From contig NZ_JAICZA010000001.1 in assembly GCF_025933915.1 (NCBI RefSeq), forward strand, positions 1-64,000: a stretch of DNA of 64,000 bases. Reading direction: 5' to 3'. A model generated the notes under the pieces. The model ran no database searches. It saw nothing but the letters and a program-made list of their open reading frames with translations, and was not told where the DNA came from. Both the position numbers and the translations under genes were made by a program. Of this stretch, positions 30,765 through 38,854 are shown one piece after another (position 1 is the stretch's first letter; each line of letters opens with the position of its first letter). Origin of the DNA: Mycobacterium sp. GTDB taxonomy: Bacteria; Actinomycetota; Actinomycetes; Mycobacteriales; Mycobacteriaceae.

Positions 30765-32156
30765 ATGGATTTTGGCGCGTTACCACCAGAGATCAACTCT
30801 GGTCGAATGTATTTGGGGCCCGGCCCCGCGACTTTGCTGGCCGCCGCCGCGGGGTGGGAGGCGCTGGCCACCGAGCTGACTGATGCCGCCGGCAGCTACC
30901 AAACAGTGATCGCCGGCCTCACCGACGAATCCTGGTCGGGGCCGGCGTCGATGTCGATGGCGGCCGCGGTCATGCCCTATATCGCCTGGATGACGGCGGC
31001 CGCCGAGCAGTGTCAGCAGGCTGCGGCGCAGGCCACGGCCGCCGCGGCAGCCTTCGAAACAGCGTATGCAATGACGGTCCCACCTCCGCTGGTGGCGGCC
31101 AACCGCGCTCGACTTCTGGCGTTGATCCAGTCCAACATCTTTGGGCAGAACACGCCGGCGATCATGGCCACCGAGGCCGAGTACAGCGAAATGTGGGCAC
31201 AAGACGCGACCGCGATGTACAGCTACGCCGCGAGTTCAGCGTCAGCCTCGGCGCTTTCGCCCGTGCCGTCGCCGCCGCCACAATCGGCCAATCCGACCGC
31301 CGCCGCCGGCCACATCGGGGCCGTCACCCACGCGGTAGCCCAGTCCGGCAGCACCGCACACGCGACGGCGACGCAGTGGGCCTCCTCAGTGCCGCAAACC
31401 CTGCAGGGGCTGTCGACGCCCGGCTCGCCCCCGAGCACCGGTCTGTCGCAGGCGGCGATGGGCACGGGGGCCTCGCTGGGATCTTCAGGGGCTACCGCCC
31501 CGCTCAGCGCGCTGTCGGGTGTGACCAACGCCTCCGGCAAGGGTGCGACAAAGAGCGCGAGCACCGGTGCGGGCGCCGCGACGGGACTGGCCTCGACGCT
31601 CGCCGCCGCACCCGGTCTGGACACAGGTACAGGCGCCCTGGCCGGTGAGGCGGCCGGGTTCGGAGCCGACGGCGCCGGCCTGGTCGCCGACACCGGTGGA
31701 ATCGGCATAGACCTTTACGGCCTGGATTTGGACTATCAGGGACTCGGTTTGGATTACCAGGGATTGGCGCTGGACTACGCGGGCGCCGGTTCCATTTTGG
31801 GCGCCGAGGGCGCGAGCGGTGTCCAAGGCATCAGCGGCCTCGGCGCCGCGGCGGGTTTAGAGAACCTCTCGCCGCTAGCAGGGCTGGGCCACGGTGCCGC
31901 GGCGGGCATCGGCCAAGCCAGCTCGCTCAGTACCCTGTCGGTGCCCCCGAGTTGGGCGGCCACCGTTTCGTCGGTCACACCGCTGCATGCTCTCCACTCC
32001 GCCGCCATGCCGGGCGGATGGGCGGCAGCGCCGACCCCCGGCCCCACCGTGTCCAAGCTGCCGCTGGGCGGCATGGTCGGGCGCGAGTCCGAAGGCGCGG
32101 TTCAGCGCGTCGGCTTGCGCGTCTCGCTCATTCCGCATTCGCCGGTAGCCGGATGA
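30765..32156 (+). CDS. PPE family protein, SVP subgroup
   Basis: This is a 463-residue cell-surface or secreted protein of the mycobacterial PPE family, normally exported by a type VII (ESX) system as a heterodimer. The N-terminal domain [20 protein letters not shown] and [15 protein letters not shown] carry the family signature, including the WxG turn. An Ala/Ser/Gly-rich middle holds three 7-residue repeats. SVPPSW near residue 390 marks the PPE-SVP subgroup. The start is fixed by the PPE signature and AGGACAGG upstream. No PE partner or ESX gene is in the window, so its export system is unknown. Its stop overlaps the next gene as ATGA. Confidence 0.93.
   Translation: MDFGALPPEINSGRMYLGPGPATLLAAAAGWEALATELTDAAGSYQTVIAGLTDESWSGPASMSMAAAVMPYIAWMTAAAEQCQQAAAQATAAAAAFETAYAMTVPPPLVAANRARLLALIQSNIFGQNTPAIMATEAEYSEMWAQDATAMYSYAASSASASALSPVPSPPPQSANPTAAAGHIGAVTHAVAQSGSTAHATATQWASSVPQTLQGLSTPGSPPSTGLSQAAMGTGASLGSSGATAPLSALSGVTNASGKGATKSASTGAGAATGLASTLAAAPGLDTGTGALAGEAAGFGADGAGLVADTGGIGIDLYGLDLDYQGLGLDYQGLALDYAGAGSILGAEGASGVQGISGLGAAAGLENLSPLAGLGHGAAAGIGQASSLSTLSVPPSWAATVSSVTPLHALHSAAMPGGWAAAPTPGPTVSKLPLGGMVGRESEGAVQRVGLRVSLIPHSPVAG
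31722..31784 (+). repeat. Three tandem 21-bp repeats inside the PPE gene
   Basis: The repeats encode [14 protein letters not shown] and LALDYAG at residues 320-340, a short Leu-Gly-Tyr repeat of the kind that varies in copy number among PPE alleles. Confidence 0.75.
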
Positions 32157-32467
32157 CCCCGCCTGAGCCGCGTCGGTCCAGGCGCAGGCAGCTGGGTCGA
32201 AAGCCGCTGGCTTTCCTCGCGAAAACCGTGATATGCGCTGCCTTCATCGCGGTGGTCTGGGCTCCACCGCCGGCGCCGGCCGGCGCCGAGCCGAATCCGG
32301 GTGGCGGCGATCCTAATCCCTTCGGCGGCCTCAGCTGCAGCTGCGTACAGACCGCTCCCGGCAGCCCGGGCCAGAGGCAACAGATCAGCAAGGGAATACA
32401 GCGGGGGCTTTCCGTGGGGCGACGGGAACCGAACCTCGCCACGTCGCCCGCAAAGCCACCGCCCTGA
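32153..32467 (+). CDS. Small secreted protein with a CSC motif
   Basis: This is a 104-residue protein with a basic N-terminus, a hydrophobic signal segment ([18 protein letters not shown]) and a probable Ala-Gly-Ala cleavage site near residue 47. The mature part starts EPNPGG and carries [16 protein letters not shown] do not recognise the family. It overlaps the PPE stop as ATGA, so the two are translated together; an accessory or metal-binding surface peptide is possible but unproven. An in-frame upstream extension runs inside the PPE gene and is rejected. Confidence 0.6.
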   Translation: MTPPEPRRSRRRQLGRKPLAFLAKTVICAAFIAVVWAPPPAPAGAEPNPGGGDPNPFGGLSCSCVQTAPGSPGQRQQISKGIQRGLSVGRREPNLATSPAKPPP

Positions 32468-32570
32468 CCTACTCGACAGGCGCCGCCGACCGTGTGCAGA
32501 GGTCGGTGTGAAGGCCGAAGCCAGCGAGACCGAACCTATCCCATCTGCAGACTTCGTAGAGGAGAACGTG

Positions 32571-33056
32571 ATGCCCGACCGGGTGTTATCCGCCGAACTG
32601 ATGCGGCAACACCGCGAAATAGGCACTGCGATCGAATGTTTCATCGAGGCACTCGGTGGCGGCGAGCGGCAACCGGAGCTATTGAGGGCGACGATGGATG
32701 CGCTACGTCGGCACATCTACCTGGAGGAGACCTTCCTGTTCCCGCCGATTCGGAAGGCCGGAATAATGATGCCTGTCTTCGTGATGATGCGTGAACACGG
32801 TGAGCTGTGGCGGACGATGGAAACGTTGACGCGGCTGCTTGCCGATGGAACAGGCGGCCCACGGCTCGAGGGCACGTGCGATCAGCTGCTGGACCAGCTT
32901 CACGAGCACAACTTCAAAGAGGAGCCGGTCGTATATCTGCACGCCGACTACGATTTGCCGGCACCGACCAGCGCGCAGCTGACCCGGTTCGTCGTCACTG
33001 GCCGCATACCCGATGGATGGGTGTGTCAGCGGGCGGGAACGAAACACGCACGGTAA
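32571..33056 (+). CDS. Hemerythrin-domain protein (paralogue 1)
   Basis: This is a 161-residue four-helix hemerythrin-type protein expected to bind a di-iron centre and O2 or NO. Candidate ligands are RQHREI near residue 14, RRHIYLEETFLFP, MMREHGELW and QLHEHNFKEEPV. It is close to the protein at 55998-56471 along its whole length, including the C-terminus GRxPDGWVCQ. AGAGGAG lies 5-7 bases before the ATG, which decides the start against longer in-frame options. Unlike its paralogue, no copy of the TTTAYACAA operator precedes it. Confidence 0.85.
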   Translation: MPDRVLSAELMRQHREIGTAIECFIEALGGGERQPELLRATMDALRRHIYLEETFLFPPIRKAGIMMPVFVMMREHGELWRTMETLTRLLADGTGGPRLEGTCDQLLDQLHEHNFKEEPVVYLHADYDLPAPTSAQLTRFVVTGRIPDGWVCQRAGTKHAR

Positions 33057-33504
33057 TCAGTCATTTGAGGCTGGTCTATCGATTCCTCACGGCCCCAACA
33101 TGTCTCGCGGCCATACCCTGGCAGCCGAGCTCGATCCTGCACCCGGCGAGCACGTCGTCCCTCCGTCAGGCGAGTTCGTTCAAAAGTAGACCACGGTATT
33201 TGTTAAGTAACTGAATGCCATTCATGGCGCACAATGTCCATGGGGTAAGTACCGTCGGCCAGGAAGTGGTCTTTCATTCCACCCGTGAGGTCGTCGTCAC
33301 GTTCATCGCTGTGATATACGCAACCGGGCAGGACACCCACGCGCCGACGTCGCGGGCCGGATCGCGATGGATGAATCCCCTGATGGCCGAGCATGATTGG
33401 CCATCCAGCCCTCCGCAGGAGCCTCGCGCGAGGAGTAATAACGCCAGCTCCCAGCCGGGTCATCAAGCGCCCCACCCCCACGGCGTGATGGAGTTCATAG
33501 TGAA
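33057..33504. other. Intergenic region upstream of norB
   Basis: No convincing gene is seen. A minus-strand frame (33203-33520) would start inside the norB operator and has no recognisable motif. The region presumably holds the norB promoter. Confidence 0.4.
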
Positions 33505-33528
33505 TTTCTACAATCGACATTGTGTAAT
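33505..33528. promoter_or_regulatory. NO-island operator, copy 1 (norB)
   Basis: TTTCTACAA-N6-TTGTGTAAT is an inverted repeat ending 51 bases before the norB ATG. It shares core TACAA-N6-TTGT with four other sites in this window. Confidence 0.75.
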
Positions 33529-33579
33529 TACCCGGACACGTATCCCGCCTTCATCCAGCCCCGAGGAGCGCACCGGCAC

Positions 33580-35904
33580 ATGGCAATCCGATCAGCACCG
33601 TCACGACCCGCAACGCCGGGCACCTCCACGTCGCTGGTCGGCAAGGGTTGGGCTCAGGGCGTGGCCCTGGTGATGGTCTTTGGGTTCTTGGTGATGGGCA
33701 TCCTTGCGTACCGGACCTACACCGCCTCAATGCCGTTGCCGGCCACGGTGGTTAGCGAGTCGGGTCAGGTGCTGTTCACCGGTGCTCAGATCACCCGCGG
33801 TCAAGAGCTTTATCAGTCACGTGGCCTGATGCAGTACGGGTCTGTGCTCGGGCACGGCGCCTACCTCGGACCCGATTACACCGCGGAATATCTGCGCATG
33901 TCCACCGATGACGTGGCCGCACAGTGGCGGGCCCAGGGGGTGGCCGATTCAAAAGAACGGGTGGTGACCGAATTTCGCGCCAACCGCTACAGCGCCGAAA
34001 CCAAGACGTTGGTCTTCACCGATAAGCAAGCGGCCGCGTTCGACCACATCCGGCAGCATTACGCGGTTTACTTCGGCGAGAACTCCACCAAGTACGGACT
34101 ATTGCCGCGCATGATCACCAGCAACGCCGATATCCATGACCTCACTGCGTTTTTCGCTTGGACGGCGTGGGCGTCGGCAGCCGAGCGGCCAGGGCACAAC
34201 TACAGCTACACCAACAACTGGCCCGCCGAGCCACGGGTCGACAATGGGCCGACGGCATCGATCGTGGTGTGGTCGGTGTTGTCGCTGGTCACGTTGCTGG
34301 GCGGGACCGGAATCATGTTCGCCGTTTATGGGCGGTGGAGCCAAAAAATCGGCTGGCAGAGCGCCGAGGCGTCCACATTGTCATTCCGCCAGCCCGGCGA
34401 GGTGGGACTGACCGCATCGCAGCGCGCCGCGATCTGGATCTTCGCGACCGTATCGGTGCTGTTCCTGGCGCAAACCATGATGGGTGGTGCCGTCGAGCAC
34501 TACCGTGCAGACCTCTCGGCGTTTTACGGGCTGGATCTGGCCAAGCTCTTGCCTTTTAACCTTGCCCGCACCTGGCATGTGCAGCTGTCGCTGTTTTGGA
34601 CGGCGGCCGCGTTTCTCGCGGGGGGGATCTTCCTGGTGCCCTTCATCAGCCGCCGGGAACCACGACGGCAGAGTTGGCTGGTGTACGGCCTGCTCGGCGC
34701 ACTTGTCCTGGTGGTCGGCGGCTCACTGATCTGTGAGGCGCTCTCGATCTACGGGGTGATCCCCGCGGGTGGCTTGTTCTCCCAGCAGTGGGAATTTCTC
34801 GACCTGCCGCGGTTGTGGCAGATCCTGTTGACCGTCGGCCTGTTCTTGTGGATCGCGATCATCTGGCGCGGCCTCCGCGGGAAGCTCAAAGGCACGTCGA
34901 AGATGAACCTGCCGTGGCTGTTTTTCTTCACCGGTCTGGCGATCCCCGCCTTCTACGCCGTCGGCCTGCTGGCCGGTCACGACACCCACTTCTCGGTCGC
35001 AGACTTCTGGCGGTTCTGGGTGGTCCACCTATGGGTGGAAGACTTCCTCGAGCTGTTCACCACCGTGATGGTGGCCTACATCTTCGTCCTGCTCGGGGTG
35101 GTGCGCGAACGGATCGCGCTCGGTGTGATTTTCCTCGACATCATCTTGTACTCCGCGGGCGGTGTGATCGGCACGATGCACCACCTGTATTTCTCCGGAA
35201 CCCCGGTGGAGCACATGGCACTGGGCGCGTTCTTCTCTGCCGCCGAAGTCATCCCGCTGACCTTCCTGACGGTCGAGGCGTGGGCCTTCCTTCAGCTGGG
35301 GTCTCGTCAACAAAGCCACGAAACACCGTTCCCGCACCGCTGGGCGGTCATGTTCCTGGTGGCAGTCGGGTTCTGGAACTTCTTGGGGGCAGGCATCTTT
35401 GGATTTCTGATCAACCTTCCCATCGTCTCCTACTACGAGATCGGCACCGCGCTGACGGCCAACCATGCCCACGGGGCGATGATGGGTGTTTACGGCATGC
35501 TCGCCGTCGGGCTGGCGATGTTCGCGTTCCGTTACGCGATCCCCACCGCCAAGTGGCCGGAGAAGTGGGCCCGGGTGTCCTTCTGGTGCATGAACATCGG
35601 GCTGGCGTGGATGGTGTTCGCCACCCTTCTGCCGCTCGGGGTTTTGCAGCTGTATCACTCGGTGAGCACGGGGTATTTCGAGGCGCGTTCGCTGGGCTAC
35701 ATCACCCGCCCCGGGAACTCGCTGATCGAATGGCTGCGACTGCCCGGCGATTTCGTCTTCATCCTCGGCGGCGTCTTGCCATTCGTCTGGATCGCGTGGA
35801 CGGCGATACGCAACGTCCGCCACGCACCGGTCAGCGACGAACTGCGCGAACACCCGCTCTACACCGAACTCGACCCCATGCCCGCGGCATCGCAGAAAGG
35901 CTGA
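33580..35904 (+). CDS. norB: Quinol-dependent nitric oxide reductase (qNorB)
   Basis: This 774-residue single-subunit enzyme reduces 2 NO to N2O with electrons from quinol, at the inner membrane. The periplasmic N-terminal region (about residues 40-230) is typical of the qNor class. It is followed by a 12-helix haem-copper-oxidase fold with RTWHVQLSLFWTAA, HLWVEDFLELF, GTMHHLYFSGTP and TANHAHGAMMGVYG. These give the expected haem b, haem b3 and non-haem iron His ligands, plus the Glu residues near FeB. Length matches qNorB (about 750-790). ATG 33580 has GAGGAG upstream. It heads an operon with a zinc-ribbon membrane protein and a slipin, behind operator copy 1. Confidence 0.95.
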   Translation: MAIRSAPSRPATPGTSTSLVGKGWAQGVALVMVFGFLVMGILAYRTYTASMPLPATVVSESGQVLFTGAQITRGQELYQSRGLMQYGSVLGHGAYLGPDYTAEYLRMSTDDVAAQWRAQGVADSKERVVTEFRANRYSAETKTLVFTDKQAAAFDHIRQHYAVYFGENSTKYGLLPRMITSNADIHDLTAFFAWTAWASAAERPGHNYSYTNNWPAEPRVDNGPTASIVVWSVLSLVTLLGGTGIMFAVYGRWSQKIGWQSAEASTLSFRQPGEVGLTASQRAAIWIFATVSVLFLAQTMMGGAVEHYRADLSAFYGLDLAKLLPFNLARTWHVQLSLFWTAAAFLAGGIFLVPFISRREPRRQSWLVYGLLGALVLVVGGSLICEALSIYGVIPAGGLFSQQWEFLDLPRLWQILLTVGLFLWIAIIWRGLRGKLKGTSKMNLPWLFFFTGLAIPAFYAVGLLAGHDTHFSVADFWRFWVVHLWVEDFLELFTTVMVAYIFVLLGVVRERIALGVIFLDIILYSAGGVIGTMHHLYFSGTPVEHMALGAFFSAAEVIPLTFLTVEAWAFLQLGSRQQSHETPFPHRWAVMFLVAVGFWNFLGAGIFGFLINLPIVSYYEIGTALTANHAHGAMMGVYGMLAVGLAMFAFRYAIPTAKWPEKWARVSFWCMNIGLAWMVFATLLPLGVLQLYHSVSTGYFEARSLGYITRPGNSLIEWLRLPGDFVFILGGVLPFVWIAWTAIRNVRHAPVSDELREHPLYTELDPMPAASQKG

Positions 35905-35906
35905 CG

Positions 35907-36533
35907 GTGACATCCCCGACCGCCGCGGCATGGCTGGTTGCCGGCTATGCACTGGCACTGGTGGCCACCGCCTGGGGCGTCGACGTGATGGCGCGGCGCG
36001 TATCGCAGCGCGCCGCGCAGTGGCGTAGCGGCCAATTCCGTTACCACGCCGACCATGACGCGTGGGTGTGTCCCCAGGACCAATGGCTCTGGCCGAGTTC
36101 TTTCGATCCGAAGCACCGCGTGATGCGGTATCGGGCAAAGCCCAGCGTGTGCAACAGCTGCCCGGTCAAATCGACCTGTACGACCTCGGAGCACGGGCGC
36201 GAGATCAGCCGTGAGATCGACCCGTGGCCGCATTCTGAAGCCGGACGCTTTCACCGCGGTATCGCCTGCTGCGTGGCCGCTTTGGGGGTGGTGATGCCGC
36301 TGGTGATGCTCGCCAGGCTGCACTCCCCCGCCGACCTGTTGGTATTGATCGGCGTCATCACCGTCGTGCTGGCGGCGTCGCTGCCGCTGGCCGGTCATTT
36401 GTGGCGTACCCCGTCCAACGCTCCCGAGCACCTGCCGCACCGCACGGGTATGGAAGACCAGGTGGCCCTAGCGGTCGATCGCTATTCGACCCGTTGGGGC
36501 GCAAGCCGACCGGGGAAGGACGCAGCATCGTGA
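35907..36533 (+). CDS. Membrane protein with transposase-type zinc ribbon
   Basis: This is a 208-residue protein: one N-terminal hydrophobic segment (residues about 6-27), a cytosolic-looking domain (about 40-110), then two hydrophobic segments. The middle domain has WVCPQDQWLWPSS and MRYRAKPSVCNSCPVKSTC, a four-Cys set (C-x26-C-x2-C-x5-C). It strongly recalls the Cys-rich domain of IS1182-type transposases (CPxG...RYRAK...C..CP.K..C). There is no DDE catalytic domain. The GTG start is 2 bases after the norB stop, and its end overlaps the slipin as GTGA. It may bind metal or help assemble or regulate NorB; that is inference. Confidence 0.7.
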   Translation: MTSPTAAAWLVAGYALALVATAWGVDVMARRVSQRAAQWRSGQFRYHADHDAWVCPQDQWLWPSSFDPKHRVMRYRAKPSVCNSCPVKSTCTTSEHGREISREIDPWPHSEAGRFHRGIACCVAALGVVMPLVMLARLHSPADLLVLIGVITVVLAASLPLAGHLWRTPSNAPEHLPHRTGMEDQVALAVDRYSTRWGASRPGKDAAS

Positions 36534-37336
36534 GCGCGATGCTGGTTGTCGTCGGGGTGACGATAGCGGTGCTGCTGGTAGTGCTGGCACTAGCTTCGCT
36601 GGCCGTGGTGCGCGAGTACGAGCGTGGTGTGGTGTTCCGGATGGGGCGTGCCCGCCCGTTGTACCAGCCCGGGCTGCGGTGGTTGGTTCCGCTGGCAGAC
36701 AAGATGATCCGGGTTGATCAGCGGGTGGTGACGTTGACCATCCCGCCCCAAGAGGTGATCACACGTGACAACGTGCCCGCCCGGGTCAACGCCGTGGTGA
36801 TGTTCCAGGTGGTCGAGCCCCTCAAAGCGATTCTCGCCGTGGAAAACTACGCGGTGGCCACCTCACAGATCGCACAGACCACATTGCGCTCGCTGCTGGG
36901 CCGCGCCGACCTGGATACCCTGCTGGCCCAACGCGAGGACCTCAACAGCGACCTTCGGACCATCATCGAGGAGCAGACCCGGCCCTGGGGCATCGAAGTC
37001 CGAGTCGTGGAAATCAAGGACGTCGAGATCCCCGAATCCATGCAGCGGGCGATGGCCCGCGAAGCCGAGGCCGAACGCGAACGTCGTGCCAAAGTCATCA
37101 ACGCCCGCGGCGAATTACAGGCATCGGACGAGCTACGCCAGGCCGCCGAGACGCTGTCGAAGAATCCGGCATCGCTTCAACTACGCTACCTGCAAACACT
37201 TTTGGAGCTGGGCGCCGACCAAAACTCGACCGTGGTGTTCCCGCTGCCCGTCGACATACTCACACCGTTCCTGGAGCGCGCGCTCACGACCCGAACGTCA
37301 CGGCGAACTCGACCTGTGTCCGAGCCACCGTCGTGA
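36530..37336 (+). CDS. Slipin/stomatin-like SPFH protein
   Basis: This is a 268-residue membrane-anchored SPFH/Band 7 protein: one N-terminal helix, then REYERGVVFRMGRARPLYQPG, VPLADKMIRVDQRVVTLTIPPQE and RVVEIKDVEIPESMQRAMA. A charged Ala/Glu/Arg-rich helical region follows. Stomatin-like proteins organise membrane microdomains and often accompany proteases or respiratory complexes. Third gene of the norB operon, it overlaps the preceding gene as GTGA, so coexpression with NorB is very likely. An ATG at 36539 is an alternative start. Confidence 0.9.
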   Translation: MSAMLVVVGVTIAVLLVVLALASLAVVREYERGVVFRMGRARPLYQPGLRWLVPLADKMIRVDQRVVTLTIPPQEVITRDNVPARVNAVVMFQVVEPLKAILAVENYAVATSQIAQTTLRSLLGRADLDTLLAQREDLNSDLRTIIEEQTRPWGIEVRVVEIKDVEIPESMQRAMAREAEAERERRAKVINARGELQASDELRQAAETLSKNPASLQLRYLQTLLELGADQNSTVVFPLPVDILTPFLERALTTRTSRRTRPVSEPPS

Positions 37337-37390
37337 CCGGCGCCTTGACACACTTTTAACGGTCGGGCATCGTCCGGCGGTGAGGTGTTG

Positions 37391-38488
37391 TCACAACTCG
37401 ACTCGGATCGCCCGTTCCGGGCAGCTCGCCGCACCCTCGAGGGCCTTCTCCAACAGGCTGGCGTCGACGTGGGGCTTGATGACGACGCAGTAGCCCTCGG
37501 CATCGGGTTGGTATATCTCCGGCGCATGCGAGTAGCAGACGCCCCATCCCATACAGCGATTCCGGTTGACGACAACCCTTACCATCTCGCTTTCGTCCGC
37601 AACGGCCGCGGCGAAGCGGGCGCGCACGTCATCCTGGGTGGCGGGGGCGAGCTCCCGCTTGGTGATGAGGTTGACCGCGCGATCCACCGCTTGGGCGTTG
37701 GTGGCAGTCCGGAACAGCATTGGGCAATCGCCGATACCCACCCGGATACCGAGCCCACGATTCAGCGCGTGCTCCCAAAGCTCTTGACGCCGTTCGGCGG
37801 AGCTCATCGCATACGGCACGACGACGATCTCGTGGTCGATCCACTTCGGGATGCGCGAGACAAGGAAGTCGAGGACCTCGGGGTCGGGATCGTTATAAGA
37901 CACGCAACGATCGGAAAAGTACAACTTGATGTTCAATGGTTGCCGCAAGATCCCGATGCGGGCGGCCAGAATCACCCAGCGCAAGTCGACGGCATTGAAC
38001 ACAGCGATGCTTGGGACCAGGCCCAGCTCGGGGAACCGATCGAGTTCGGGTGGGTAAGACGGATGTGAGCCGTTCGAATCGTCCAAATCGACTGCCTTGA
38101 ACTGGTTCTCGTCCTCCAGCCACAGCACGCGTTTGACGTGTTGAGCCGGGTCGAACGGTGCGAACAGCAGCCCGGTGCCGGCCGGCGGACGCTCGGCCAG
38201 CGCCCAGATGTGTTCGAGGCTATCGGCGTAGCCGGGATAGGCCAGCGGGTCGACCTCACGGGCCGCAGCCGCCAAGATGGTGCGAGAGACCTCGTCATCG
38301 GCCCAGGCTTGCCGGCCGTCGTCGTAGCGGGCACGGAATTGGACGGCGGTGGCTCCGTGCTGAATGCACTCCACCACGTCGCGGGCCGTCTCTTCGGCGC
38401 CGTAGGGCACATTCGGGTTTTCGTCCTTACTGACGTCCTCGTTGACCCCGACTTCGAGGTACACCTTGCCGTCGTCGCGAAAACTCAT
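37391..38488 (-). CDS. DUF849/BKACE-like protein fused to a 3Fe-4S ferredoxin
   Basis: This is a 365-residue two-domain protein. Residues about 1-295 look like the TIM-barrel DUF849 (beta-keto acid cleavage) family: YLEVGVNED...NPNVPYGAEE, ECIQHGATAVQFRARYDDG, and IRVGIGDCP near the end of the barrel. The canonical zinc His-x-His reads Q-F-R here and the later Glu of the GLED-type motif is Gly, so classic catalysis is doubtful. Residues about 305-365 are a small ferredoxin: RCMGWGVC...AASCPERAI gives three Cys for a 3Fe-4S cluster. The ATG at 38488 has AAGGGCAG upstream. Operator copy 2 lies 81 bases upstream. Confidence 0.8.
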   Translation of the reverse strand: MSFRDDGKVYLEVGVNEDVSKDENPNVPYGAEETARDVVECIQHGATAVQFRARYDDGRQAWADDEVSRTILAAAAREVDPLAYPGYADSLEHIWALAERPPAGTGLLFAPFDPAQHVKRVLWLEDENQFKAVDLDDSNGSHPSYPPELDRFPELGLVPSIAVFNAVDLRWVILAARIGILRQPLNIKLYFSDRCVSYNDPDPEVLDFLVSRIPKWIDHEIVVVPYAMSSAERRQELWEHALNRGLGIRVGIGDCPMLFRTATNAQAVDRAVNLITKRELAPATQDDVRARFAAAVADESEMVRVVVNRNRCMGWGVCYSHAPEIYQPDAEGYCVVIKPHVDASLLEKALEGAASCPERAIRVEL

Positions 38489-38569
38489 TGCGCCGCTGCC
38501 CTTTCTTCGCACATGTCCGCGGCCGGCCGTTGGCCGAACGCGGCTTGCGTGGTCCATGCCCGCACTATG

Positions 38570-38593
38570 TTTTTACAATCGATATTGTGAAAA
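38570..38593. promoter_or_regulatory. NO-island operator, copy 2 (DUF849-ferredoxin gene)
   Basis: TTTTTACAA-N6-TTGTGAAAA is an inverted repeat with an inner 14-bp palindrome ACAATCGATATTGT. It is upstream of the minus-strand fusion gene. Confidence 0.75.
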
Positions 38594-38644
38594 GTCTAGA
38601 CGCCGTCGCGCGCGTTGACCAGAACAGGTGCAAAGGCGATCCCT

Positions 38645-38764
38645 GACGCGCACGTAATGGCTTGCGCCCGTGTGGCTGACCACTAGCGCGGCCGGACCGA
38701 AAACCTCGGTCGGCGACACCGGCCGCAGGTCGGGCTTGATTGGCGGCGCGTGGCGGATTCCCAC
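38645..38764 (-). pseudogene. Possible aldehyde dehydrogenase remnant
   Basis: A minus-strand frame reads KPDLRPVSPTEVFGPAALVV, which resembles the aldehyde dehydrogenase motif around PDMRI..EEVFGPV. The frame has no flanking domain and merges into the operator region. It may be a decayed fragment or chance. Confidence 0.25.
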
Positions 38765-38854
38765 TCCGCAGCCAAATCACGTCGTTGCTGGTGATCTGGG
38801 GGCAGGATACAAAGACATCAACCTCTCGTTTCTGAGCATCGTTGGAGCCGACGC

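Noticed and set aside
33203..33520. Minus-strand frame of 105 codons starting inside the norB operator
   Set aside because: It has no recognisable motif or ribosome site, and its start lies within the inverted repeat shared with other promoters.
35907..36533. Insertion-sequence remnant suggested by the transposase-like Cys domain
   Set aside because: The frame is intact, flanked by TM segments, translationally coupled on both sides, and lacks a DDE domain or terminal repeats.
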